This document shows positions 24,481 through 36,500 of a DNA stretch of 64,000 nt, in pieces. The notes beneath the pieces were generated by a model. The model was given only the letters and a program-made list of their open reading frames with translations, had not been told where the DNA came from and searched no databases. Numbering within the stretch: position 1 is the stretch's first letter; every line of letters begins with the position of its first letter. The DNA is from Nomia melanderi. Taxonomy: Eukaryota > Arthropoda > Insecta > Hymenoptera > Halictidae. The position numbers and the translations under genes are program-made. The stretch lies in the NCBI RefSeq assembly GCF_051020985.1, contig NC_135008.1, forward strand, positions 868,001-932,000, in the 5' to 3' direction.

Positions 24481-25220
24481 CTACTCGCTGTTAAAATAGT
24501 CATTCGTTCTATATATTGTAGGCTGTTTAAATACTGGTAACTTATTTGGTAATAATGGTTCTTGACTCTTTTTCTGAAATATAAAATAACTTATGCAAAA
24601 CTGCCACAACATTAAAATATGTAGTTGCTACTTACAAAAAAGGATAAAGGATTTAACATTCCAAATAATCTATCAGAAATTCCTAATTCAGCTTCTGCAT
24701 TTTCAACAGCAGCTTCTAAAGTGGTTAAATTTACATTAGCCAATGCTATAACATGTTCTAAAGCATCTATACGTCTACAAAGATTCACAACTTCTTGTTG
24801 CATGTCTTGCAATTGTGGAATATGCTGATCCATGCATTGCATTCTTTCGGTCTGAACCTTTCAACAGAAAATATGATATGTCTGTGACGGATTTAATAAA
24901 CAAAATTTGTATCAACTATTATCCCTAACCATTTCTATGATCGATTGAAATTCTTCTAACCGCATCATTACATCCTCAATGGTATTATGGAAACTTTTCA
25001 TCTGCAACACAAATTTCCTTTTACTTTATGCATCTCGAAATATAGAAATGCCCTTTTTACACGTGAAGTATCACAAAAAAGCATCTCTCTAAACCATTCA
25101 CCGACTGTTTTTAGAGGTTATGTAAAATATAATACTCGCTTGATTAGATAAATCCAATTTTGCATAACTCGCATAATCCTTTGCCAATTCTTCGACTATT
25201 GCAGTAGTATGGGTGGACAT
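24481..25220 (-). CDS. BLOC1S4: BLOC-1 subunit 4 (cappuccino)
   Basis: Subunit of BLOC-1, a cytoplasmic complex that sorts cargo from endosomes to lysosome-related organelles. Four minus-strand exons: 25220-25140, 25001-24930, 24857-24636, 24573-24481, giving 155 aa. The middle is a heptad-like coiled coil (VVNLCRRIDALEHVIALA, TTLEAAVENAEAELG) that matches the RIDRLEAF...KAEAELG block of human BLOC1S4. The C-terminus (TIYRTNDYFNSE) matches the FRTEDYF tail of the family. Intron 1 uses a GC donor (AATCAA/GCGAGT): the nearby GT sites lead to a stop codon in exon 2, and only the GC site keeps the frame. The exon 3 acceptor could also be six bases further on. AT-rich codons. Confidence 0.9.
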
Positions 25221-28078
25221 TTTTCTTTGTTTTTTACAAGTATTTATATAAGTGCTAGAGAATTGCCTGCGTAGTCCATCTTCAATGAATAGCGTTAAAC
25301 GTAGCTGACGCCATTTGCTTATGTTAATAACACGTCATAATTTATAATTGAAGCATTTTATCGTAGCACCAGATAAAATTGATTTGAAATCTCGTTCTCC
25401 TTAATTGAATTCTAATCCATCTAATTTGTTAAAATCGTTACGTGCGTCTGATCCTATTAATATTTCCACAGCTATAATAATATTTATATTATTCGTTTCT
25501 CAGTTACATAAAATGTGATTTATTTTATTTCAGACAAATACAATTGTATCCTTACAAATTGTATTTCCTTCATAAGAATTTTTCACACCAACATAAAATA
25601 CACACCCATACATGTACATACATATGTATTAATTTTGTATCGATCAAGGGTGTTATTTAATATGATCATTTCAACAATTCTCATAATACAACTGTTTCAT
25701 TGTACACGTGTAACAAATGTGTAGCTTTAAAATTAACGAGGAACTGTAACAATGGACGCGCTCTAATGAACAGGAGTGAGAAATTCCGAAAGAGAAGCGC
25801 ACGAAATTTATATGGTGGAGGTCGGTGAACTATAATGTGCATCAACTTTACGTAATGTTGTTTGCGCAATGAAAGTTTATGCGATACTGGTAGAAGCAAC
25901 GTTAGTGGCTCACGAGTAACCCGTGCAGCTATGGAATAAACGCAATGTATTGTTCTGTAACACCATAGTTCGATGTAATTGAACAAATAATGCGTTAGAA
26001 CTGCATCAGTTTCAGTATCAATTTCGTTTCTAAAAAGTGCATTTATTTCTTAACTAACACGTATTTCGTTTATCTAACTAATAATATTACATATTGTTAT
26101 GTACAGTGTATACACGAAACGATAAGGAAAACATTTGCATTATGTAGCGGAATATCGATGCGAACCAGTTTTTGCATCTCACATACAAGTATATTACGAA
26201 ACTGGTGCCAAGATGGTCGGGAAATTAATAATGGAAACATGTTTCGAAAGGCATTAAAAACCTTAAGTAGGCTGCGATCTAGATACATAAAAACGGAATT
26301 TATATCACTTTATCAACAAACAATGTTTTTTCAGATTCCTGTCAACAATTTGTCAGATTCCCTTTTAATCGCTTCCGGGAAAACAACTAGTATCGTTATC
26401 AATATAGACAGATTAGTTTCAACAATTTACGTACTTAATTTCAAATTTTCTGGAACATTTGAAAAATGTCTTGTCGATGAGTACTGGATTTATCTTCGTG
26501 TATAAATCAAATCTATTATATTTTTCATGGCGAAGGGATGAGGACACGATTGGGAATATTCGTTGGCCGGACGGCGATCGCGGAAAATTTTGCGAAGGAT
26601 AAAATTAAGGAGAATCGGGCAGTGTGGCAAATCTCATGACCCAATGCCCCGGGGCATATTATTGTAAGAAATCGGCGCAGAATATTGTAAGAAATCTGGC
26701 GAGAAAAAGAAGGAAGAGCAAGAAAGTCGTCCAATTAAGCACAGGTGGGGAGACAACGTTACCTCGCCGGATAGAAGTGCCGCGCAAAGTGACGTTTAAG
26801 CTCAGTGAGTTCGAGCGCGCTGTTCGCGACTCTTTCTCTTATTCAGCTGATCCGAGTGGATACGCGCATCGTTGTTGGAAACAGAAACGACGACTCAGAG
26901 GATTTTAATTTTTCTTTAACTCGTTCGAGTCAGGTGAGCCTGCCTTCGCAGCGGAATATTTATTTCACTTTCGCCGTACAGGTGGTAATTTCGTTCTTCA
27001 CTAGTTTTCTCGTTAATCGAACCGTTCGAACGACCGGTACATCGGCACGATCAACGATGTTTTAAAATGAAATGTTCTACCGAACGCGACACGTGCAATT
27101 AATGATGCAACATCGTACGCGGGCAAGTGTCTTGTTTTTGTTTATCAGGACACGTTTGTGAGTGGAGGATCGACGTAACATCGATCGTTCATTTGTTGTT
27201 TACGCCGATGAAATATGTCAAAGAGCGTTCCGCGTATAAATATCCTCTTATTATAGACATTACTCGTTAGTCTCTAGAAAAATTCGTCCCGAGAAACTGT
27301 ATACCGGGGGTACGGAGTACGACAGCATCGCCGAACGTAATTATGTAATACATTTCCATAGAACTTCTGCATGTGTGCGGCGTTCAGGTTTCTGGTATAT
27401 TGTAGCATTACTGGCCACTCAACTGTGACTCCATTCCTTCGTCCTTTTTCCTGTTTTAGACTACATTAAGTCTCGCATAGCCGCCGTAGGATGCGGTATT
27501 CTATAATATTTAATCGTACGTGTTATTCTTAGAACCACTTTCCTTAGAGACCACTGTTTCTCAAATGTTTAATATTCTGTTACACATACGGGAATGTCAA
27601 TGCGCGTGATACTAAATGCTGCCTCGGCTAAACGGAGTGTCATCTTCCGAGCAAGAATCCAAGCGAATTCGCAACCGGCTAACACAGTAAACTATTCAAT
27701 AATTCTTTCACTCTCCCCGAAGCGTGTTCTCTGCAATTCGACGCGTAACGTCAAAACAGTACGTACTCGTAGCAACTCGGTTACATAATTTGACAAAAAG
27801 AGAAACTTCCCGGAAGATTATATTCTGACAAGACGATCGCGAGCAGTTTAGCATTCAGAATATAAGGAGTAATTACTCGAGTTCGTCGCCGTTGTAGTAT
27901 ATGCTTCCTACGAGGCACGGGATCGAGCAGCTCCCGAGGAGAGATCGAAATGCAACGGTGTTTCTCGCTTTCAACTGTGTGCCCTTTCTGTTCCACTTTC
28001 TAACTCGATGCAGGGCAGCTTGTTTTATCAGTTCGCTCGTGATTTATCGACGTATCAGTTTGTAATTTTTCTTTCAGA
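25221..28078. other. Intergenic region upstream of the reductase
   Basis: No supported coding gene. An AT-rich part (25.2-26.5 kb) passes into a more GC-rich patch at 26.53-26.94 kb that contains several short overlapping frames and a near-duplicate 13-mer (ATTGTAAGAAATC at about 26660 and 26684). At 26932 the sequence GAGTCAG/GTGAGC is a strong donor. The acceptor TTTCTTTCAG at 28078 then precedes the reductase ATG by nine bases. A non-coding first exon ending at 26932 is therefore plausible (inference). Confidence 0.4.
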
Positions 28079-28087
28079 CCGTCAAAC

Positions 28088-30553
28088 ATGAGCGAGTTGA
28101 CTGAGATACAATCGTTTTACAAGGGGAAGACCATTTTTATAACCGGGGGAACCGGTTTGATGGGAAAAGTCCTCATCGAGAAGTTACTCTACAGTTGCAG
28201 CGAGTTGAATAAAATTTATGTCCTGATAAGATCGAAAAGAGGCCGAACGCCCGACATACGGGTCGACGATATGTTTAAATTACCGGTGAGTATGATTGAT
28301 CGTCGAAGCGCGCGCGTTGATAGCAGGTACTCGCTGCTTACCGTTTCCTCTTCGACGAGAGGCTAATTTTATTCGGCCGGAAGAGGATGCTGTTCTCGAA
28401 GCGAATTTCCTCGTGAAATAAACCCGAACGTCGTCGGCTCCGTCGGTTACGAATAACCTTCGATTTTCCTCGTGTCAAATGTAGATGTTCGAGAGAGTGA
28501 GGAAAACGAAGCCGTACATTCTGAAGAAGGTGGTGCCGTTGGCTGGGGACGTGAACACGGAAAACTTGGGATTATCTAACGAGCAACTGCAAACGTTGAT
28601 AGAGGAGACCGACATACTGTTCCACTGTGCGGCGACGCTTCGGTTGGAAGCGAAGTTGAAGGATGCCATCGAAATGAACACGGTAAAGCGAAGCCGGTGT
28701 TTCCGCGCGGGAACACGCGAGGAAAACAAGTTCGCCCGTCGATAGTCCCCTCGACGGATTATTATTCGTTGCCACCTTCTCTTCCGAGATGTAACGATTT
28801 CACCTGAAACATGGTTTCCAGATCGGAACGAAAAGAATGTTAGAGCTAGCGAAAAAGATGAAGCATCTCAAGGCGTTCGTGCATCTGAGCACTGCATTTT
28901 GTTATCCCGATTTAGAGGAGCTCGGCGAAAGGGTGTACGACGCGCCGGACGATCCTCACGATATCATGCGATTAATGCAGTGGCTGGACGAAGCTGCCAT
29001 CGACCTCATCACACCCAAGTAATTACATTAGGTTACAGCATCACGCGCCTACAGAACGCCAACAATGTTCGAACGATCGCGGAACACTCGATTCCATCGA
29101 GTTCACGTGGCAACTAATGTGAACTCGATGTGATTTATCTCGGATGACATAGCTCCTTTCGCTTTAGCTGCGTACTTCTCGCCTTCAACATTACGAACAA
29201 TATCCTCGTTACAGATTGTTGGATCTTCATCCGAATACTTACACATATTCGAAGCGGTTGGCCGAGAAACTGGTAGCCGACGAGTACTCTAATTTAGCCT
29301 GCTGCATCGCCAGGCCGTCGATCGGTAAGATCGTTCCTTCGTCTCAGCCGGCGATCGTTCTGCTTCGCGTTTTAAACGAATGATTGTATGCACAGTAACT
29401 CCAGCCTGGGCTGAACCGCTGCCAGGATGGGTAGATAACCTGAACGGACCGGTCGGACTCATGGTCGGCGCAGGGAAAGGTGTTATAAGGTCGATGCACT
29501 GCAAGGCGAACTATCACGCAGAAGTGATACCAGTCGATCTGGCTATCAACGCGTTGATCTCGATTTCCTACAGGATAGCCACCGCCTCGGAAAAGTATGC
29601 CCCGGCTCGATTAGACTTTCACTGTTTTCGACACTTCTCGCAATGCTTGCTCTACGCGGAACGTGTTTCTTTAGGTCGAAGAATATACCGGTGTTCAACA
29701 TTACGCAAAGCGGCGTGATGCCGATCACTTGGGGAGAGGTACTGGAGAAGGGAAAGAAGATTGCTTACGAAAATCCGTTCGAGGGGCAGATATGGTACCC
29801 GGACGGCGACATTCGCAGCAGCAAGTTCGTGCACAACCTCTTCGTCTTCTTCTTCCATATAATTCCAGCTTACTTCATCGATTTCCTCCTGCTGATATTC
29901 CAGCAGAAACGATTGTGAGTTCCGCCCGCGACTCGCGCGCTTTGCCGTCTTTAAATCCCATCGAAGTTCGAACTTTCGTTTGCCCGCCCACTCTCTTCTC
30001 GCTCCCCTTTCCTCTGTCTGTGATCTCCGTCTCGTTTGCAGCATGGTCCGCCTTCAGAAACGAATCTCGGTGGGGCTCGAGGTGTTGCAGTACTTCACCA
30101 CGCGAGAGTGGGTCTTTCACAACACGAATTTGCTGATCATGTGGGGCGAAATGAGTAAGGGGGACAAAGAGATTTTCCCGATAGACCTCCAGGCGATCGA
30201 CGATATGGCGTACATCAAAATTTGCATCTTAGGCGCGCGACAGTTCTGCATGAAGGAGAATTTATCTAGTTTACCTAAAGCCCGAAGGCATCAGACTATG
30301 TACGTATGCAAATCCGACTCGAAACCGCGTCCAATTGCGAACGAAGTGTTCCCAGTGTTTCCTTGTAACGGATTCGTTACTTTTTTGCAGAATGTACATT
30401 GTGCATATAATCGCCGTGTATTTGTTCTACTTCGGGGTGCTCTATTTGATCTACAAGAACTTCGAGATCGCCAGGTTCTGCGTGCATTCCGTCGCGGATT
30501 CTGTCGCGGCTCTGCCGATTCTGAACGGAGGAGTTCGGAAGATCCAGCAGTGA
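28088..30553 (+). CDS. Fatty acyl-CoA reductase
   Basis: Reduces fatty acyl-CoA to fatty alcohol with NADPH, feeding cuticular lipid, wax or pheromone synthesis at ER or peroxisomal membranes. Eight exons: 28088-28285, 28485-28682, 28822-29018, 29215-29324, 29396-29594, 29675-29914, 30042-30299, 30391-30553, all GT-AG, giving 520 aa, the usual family length. The Rossmann nucleotide-binding motif is ITGGTGLMGK (glycines 20, 23, 26). The catalytic YxxxK motif is YTYSK at residues 207-211 within NTYTYSKRLAEK. A hydrophobic segment lies near residues 351-378 (NLFVFFFHIIPAYFIDFLLL). The C-terminal FAR (sterile) domain runs from about 380 and includes YFTTREWVFHN. A last hydrophobic helix starts near 468. 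Insects carry many FAR paralogs, so substrate and orthology are not assignable. CpG-rich codons. Confidence 0.96.
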
Positions 30554-33508
30554 GAGTTCCGCGTTGATCGCTCGGTGGTCCACGGTTTCGCCGTGTTTCT
30601 TGCGAGAGAGGCAGTTGTTTTGGGAGATGGTATTGAGTGTTTCATAAGTAAGTAGGCCAAGGCGCGTTGGACCAAGTCGAGGCAATTCTGGCAACATTTT
30701 CAAGGACACTCTTCTCGCGGCTACACTTTTCTACAATAGAATTTCAGCGGAATTTCTCATTCTCGATTAACGGTTCCGACCGCTCCATTCAGGAAGATTC
30801 ACTTTCATTGGGAGAACGTTCTTCAGGTGATGTCACGACCTTCTATGCGTGTGTCCGTATCATTCTGTTGTTTATAGTCCAAATTGATGCGAGCTGTGAA
30901 CGTTTGTCCGATATTAATTGATCGTGATACGCGTGAAGATTCATTTACGTAAACACACGTTATCTTTTGATTTCAAAGTCACGGTTACCACACGCCCTTC
31001 TCTGTACACAGAAACTGTTATTATTACTATAATTTTATACAATAAACTGAGCAGGTTTTCTAGCCTACGAAAAGACATTTACTTTCTCCTACCTTCGAAC
31101 CAATATCGTGACGTAATCTGCATCGAGATTCATGAATGCTTCGAGCTGTATCCAGTAAGCGAACCGTAACTGTAATTAAACATAATCATAACTGTATTCA
31201 CGTAGGTCGCTTCGGTTATAATTTCTACAGTTTCAACGAGGACTAAAGTACTTCCATAGTTCGAACTATACTAATGTCAGACAGAACCGTGCGCCTAAGG
31301 AAATAAAGTTTCGAAATTACATTTCGGAGCATGTAGCTCGAAGGATTACGTATTAATGCGTTCAGAGATAAAGTCATCTTTCGCCGAGGAGAAATGGGAC
31401 CAGTTTATAGCGGAACACGTTATTGCGTCACAGATACGCGCTATTAGGATGTGTGCGATACGTATCAGGAATGCGATAGCTGCTTTGCAACGCTGCGAAT
31501 TAATAAAGAATGAAAGCTAAATGCGCGCGCACGTTGATACGCTAAACGGTCAATTGAAGTAAGAAAAAAAAACCGAAGGGAAAAGCAACAGATGTTAGTT
31601 CCAAATTGTGTATTAGGGTGGCGCTGAGAAATTTCAGACCTAACTTCTATCCCATTATTGATCTACCCGTAACACATAAAGAACCTTCTCCCAAGAAACT
31701 TCCCGGAGACCTGCCAAAGTTAATCCGTCTATCCAAAATTAATTTCGATTTTCCGACTCACTTCCCGCGGCATTTCCGCCGCTTTCGAGTCATTATTCCT
31801 CTTGCTTAGCACAATATCATCCCAAAGTTACGAACAGTTTCTTAAGATCCTTCGTCCGCTTTTGCAAGAAATGAACGGGAACCTTTCGAAGACGCTTCTG
31901 CGTTTCTGTGTCGATTATTTTTAAGAAACATCGTGTTTGTGGACTGACGTTCTTTTTCCTGAGTCTCGAGCTTAGTCCGTTAGGACCGCGAAACGGTAAG
32001 ATGGTAGCTAAACAAGACAGTCGATGACTGGTTGGACGGTTCGACACGAACCATCGTGCCAAGTGAAATGTTTATTTCGCAATTATTGATATCTTCGATA
32101 AAATATTTTCAAGCTATCGATAATCTTTGTTGAATGACCTTGAAAGTAAGTAGCCCGAAGAAACTGAAAATAACCTGTTCTTACAGTTTTTATACGGATT
32201 ACACGTTAATCCTATTAAATGTCGGGTCGTTCTATTGTTATCCCGTCGACTGTTTGATAAGCCGTTTCGTCGCCGCATCGGGAGAAAAGGGAGCACGCGA
32301 AAGAATCGGGCGTGACACACGTCACCGATCACGCGGAGATATAGGCCAACGAAGAAGAAGGGATACTTAAGGGCGAGGGCGAAGGTTAACAACTATGCGT
32401 GCGACCCTTGTACATACGTACCTACAGCGGAGTTCAAAAGTTCCCGTCAGATCATTTTCCGAATTCCTCGACAAGATGAGCTTCAACGAATTTTCCTTTA
32501 ACCCTTTGCACTCTAAGAATTTTCTACTAAAAATACCCAACACACTTTTTGATGAAATATCCTCAACATTTCTTGAAACTTGCTTCACAAGAAATCGCAC
32601 ATGGATTAAAGAAAAAGACTATTTTGTCCAAATGTTTCATATATTAATGCATCACACAAAAATGAACATTAAATATACTTTATAATTTTCTGTGCAAATC
32701 GAATGGCGACTGAGAGGCACCTATGGAGTACAAAGGGTTAATATAACAAGTCACGACATACACATACGAATACTACAAAAGAAACCGTATCTCATTTTCA
32801 CAGCTGCGTATTTAAAGAATAACTAAGTAAGCTTGTTTGAAAGTCTATCATTACTATTTATTCCTAAATAAACATGTACAAAAGTGGTCGATTATTTGAC
32901 GTCCTCCATACATCAACAACAATCTTCAACCCCTTATCGTCGAAGAAAAGCTCGAAAGCTGGCCGGGATCTTTTGAACGCCGCTGTATATAAACGGAAAC
33001 GAGAAAAGCGAATAGCGCGTGCGCTGTATCTCCAGGATACAGGCACGGGGAGGACGGTCAGGACTTGGGGGTTGTTCAAGGTGCAAGCACAAGCCAGTTC
33101 AAAGCTGACTATCGTTCGGCTTGCGTACATGTACTTCGTTGGCCGATCGCGACGTCGGAATCTCGACTTCCGAACATCGAAATTTCCAAACTGGTTGCTC
33201 GGAGTATCGTCGCCGTGTTCCCATCATGTTCCCATCGCGTTCCTATCGCGAGCCATGTAAGCGTTTATGAGACCATTTAGCACGCGTGTTAAATTCGCCA
33301 GTGAAAACGAACTCGTTGATTCACCTTTCGACAGGATGGTAGATCATTGGCAGCGTTCCGTTAGCTTCCGCGCAGCTAACGATGACCGAGAGAGGAGACA
33401 CTGCTAGCGATACAACGTGTCCGCTAATTGTCAGTTGCCCCGGACCGTTCGTCGTTAACGAACGTTAAATCTCCGAAGAGTCTTGAACCGGAAAGTCGTC
33501 CACGGATT
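30554..33508. other. Intergenic region between reductase and ferlin
   Basis: No exon recognised. Includes the reductase 3' UTR (AATAAA-like signals near 31043 and 31303) and a TTAA-bounded MITE at 32498-32741. The part just before 33509 probably holds the ferlin 5' UTR and promoter, but I could not place a start site. Confidence 0.5.
32498..32741. mobile_element. TTAA-bounded MITE (CCCTTTGCACTC family), 244 bp
   Basis: Starts TTAACCCTTTGCACTCTAAG and ends GGAGTACAAAGGGTTAA, so both ends carry TTAA and near-perfect terminal inverted repeats of about 16 bp. The interior matches the copy at 34994-35230 in several blocks, for example CATTAAATAT...TTTATAATTT and GACTGAGAG.CACCT near the right end. 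No coding capacity. TTAA target plus CCC...GGG ends is the piggyBac signature (family knowledge). Confidence 0.8.
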
Positions 33509-36500
33509 ATGGCGCTCGTCGTTACGGTGAAGAACTTCCAGGGGTTGAAGTGTAAAGGGGAGAAGGCGGTCAAAGTTGATTTCCGAGGTAAGCGTTCCGT
33601 CGAATCTTGCGATCGATCTAGTTCAGTTTCTTCGAGGAGCGTAGGACGATCGCATCGAATAGATTGACGAACAGTTTCCAGGATAACGTCGGGATTCGTC
33701 GTCGAGTCGCCGAAAGCTGAAATCAATCGCGCGATCGATACGCGCAACAATTTCGCTGGGCCATCGTCTTTTATGCGATGAAACGTTGCATCGAATGGTT
33801 TACATTCCCCTCTTTGCACAGCGAATTAATGTTGTTCGTTTATTCGAGCAGATTCATTTATGAATCGGTGGTTTCTGCTTTCAAGAAGTCACTTCAGGCG
33901 CTCGAGAAACTTAAACTTGATCGGTACTACTCGGTGAACGAGTCTTTCCATGCATAATTCGTTGAAAGATGTTTCTCCGTCGATTGGGAACTACTCGATT
34001 GACGTGCCGAATTAAATCGATTCGATTCAAACAATTTACATCGGTTTCCTCGCCGAGGGAACGATTTCGTTTGTATACGCGTCGGCGTAGCAATTGCGAG
34101 CACCTGTAATATAGCAGGATCTAGATTAAATTAATTGCGAGATACGCTGGTTTAATAAACCAGGTCGCGTATAGATAGAACTTGTATATGCATCAGTGGC
34201 AACCACTAAGAGTAAAAAAGTATTTCGTATAAAAAGTATAATCAACGAGAACACTGTTCGTCGCTAGATGTCCACTCGGCGAATGGTATCGCGCATTTTC
34301 TTATGTCACAACACTTTAACCTTCGCCTACCGGTTATTCTCTTTATTTCCCTTTTCATATTTCAAATTAACTCGAGCTGTTTACGTCTTTGTATTTAAAT
34401 AAAAAGCAGAAACAAAAAGGCTGGCGACGAAAATGTCAACGTGTCATCGCAGCCGCCGCCGTCGCCGTCGCCGTGACCGTCACCGTCACCGTCGCCACCA
34501 TTAAATGAATTTTAATTATCTCGATCGATCGTGCACGCACCGACTGAAATATTTAACGGACCGTAAACGATGCGGTGGCGACAGTATTCGATCGGTTAAA
34601 TCAGCCGAGATCGATGCAGCAACGGAATCCGAAGGGAAACGCGTGGTTGATGAACGCTCTAAACGAATTTACCTGTTGTAATCGATTCGATCCGTTTAAT
34701 GCTTGAAATCTGGAAATGTATTTCGATCGTGGCAACGGAGGAACTGTATTTACCTGGAGCGCATCGATGCAATTTGCCAGATTGTTCTGCGGTTTTCCGT
34801 TGAATGATGCACGGATACACTCAAAACGTTCCGCCGTTTAACCCTTTGCGGACGAACCTCGACGTTTCGGCGAGATTTTCGTATTTGGAACATTACGTGG
34901 CGAGTGATCTAATTACTCAAACGGCAAGAGACCAGCACGTGGTTTCCTTATCTTTATTATTTATGCGATCGACATAGAATTTAGCTTCATCTGTTAACCC
35001 TTTGCACTCGGAAGTTTCTTGCTAGAAATATTTAATATTTGACGAGACAAAGACGATGTTCTTTGAAGCAAACTCGAAGAAAAATTACAAGTATATCGAG
35101 GGACAAAGCTTTTATTCCATATTTCACATATCGAGGCATTACACAAAGTTCAACATTAAATATCATATTTTATAATTTCACTGCGTCGAATCAAGTGACT
35201 GAGAGTCACCTCTTGAGTGCAAAGGGTTAAAACCTGCTTTAACAATTTTTTCTATATTTATTTGTAGCACAATTGTACCTTTTGAAGGTAACATTACAAA
35301 TATTCTTGAATGAATAAATAGAGCGTCATGTTAAGCTGCAATTGAATGAACTGAAGTCGACGTGAACCTCAAAGCGAGGAACCAAGAGCACTTCGGACCG
35401 CAAAGGGTTAAAGGTTTCGTACATTTCAAAGAATCTTCGTCCGCGAAGGGTTAACCCTTTGCACTCGAGAGCTGACTCACTCACCACTCGATTTCATACA
35501 GTAAACTATAAAATTTGATACTTAACACTAGGTTTACGGAACGCGTCAAATTGACGCATATTGGATTCTATAAATATTATTCTGTAAATGTTTACGCCGA
35601 TTTTGATTGACGTGACTTCTCTTGGAGTCAGTTTTACGAAATATCGTCTTTACCTCATTAGAAAATGTTACGATATTTCTAATGAAAAACGCCCGAGTTC
35701 AAAGGGTTAACTGCTTACCTGGCTCCGGATTTGTGACCCTCGCTTTGTTTAATCCAACGGTCCGGTGTGCCGCTCACCTTTCATTTAATCGCGGTTGCCC
35801 TACTTTGTATAACGTGCAAGCTTGCGTGACGTATCGTCAGATACTGTATACATAATTGAAAATTACGCGGCGAGTTTTCCTTCATTGATCCCTTTGAACT
35901 TTACGATCTCGTTTCGATTTAGCTGATTAACGTGCTAATTATACGTTTACCATTAGATTCTATTATGTTACGTTCTATTATACTATACTATTGCCTCTTA
36001 TTTCACGCGTGAAATTGGCGATACGAACCACAGGTCTCTCCCCTTCTCGCGAGAAAACGTTGACGCTACAACGAACACGAATACAGGTTGAATTTTTAAA
36101 AGACGGAGCTCCGTGACGCCGTCGACGACTCGAGCGTAAATACCATCCGATATAAGAGTAACGTAGCTTAGCATCCGAGCTTGCACGCGTGCTTTGAGCA
36201 AAGTTGATTATCTGCCCGAGAATACCTGCACGTAAAACATTTCATATTCTAGCTACGGGCTCTCTATTAATAAACTCTCTATTAACTATTCCGAACAAAG
36301 AAAGAAAGCAGAAAAAATAAAACAGCAAGAGCTGCTCAATTAAATGAATCTTACGAAGCGATCCGATGCTCAATCGCGTCTTTAACCAGTTAACTGTGGA
36401 ATTTAGTTTGAAAAATCTCTCATTGTGTGCGCGATAAAATCAAATAGTGAAGCGTATACTCGTTAAATGCAGGCCAAATGCACTTCAAATATATCCTAAC

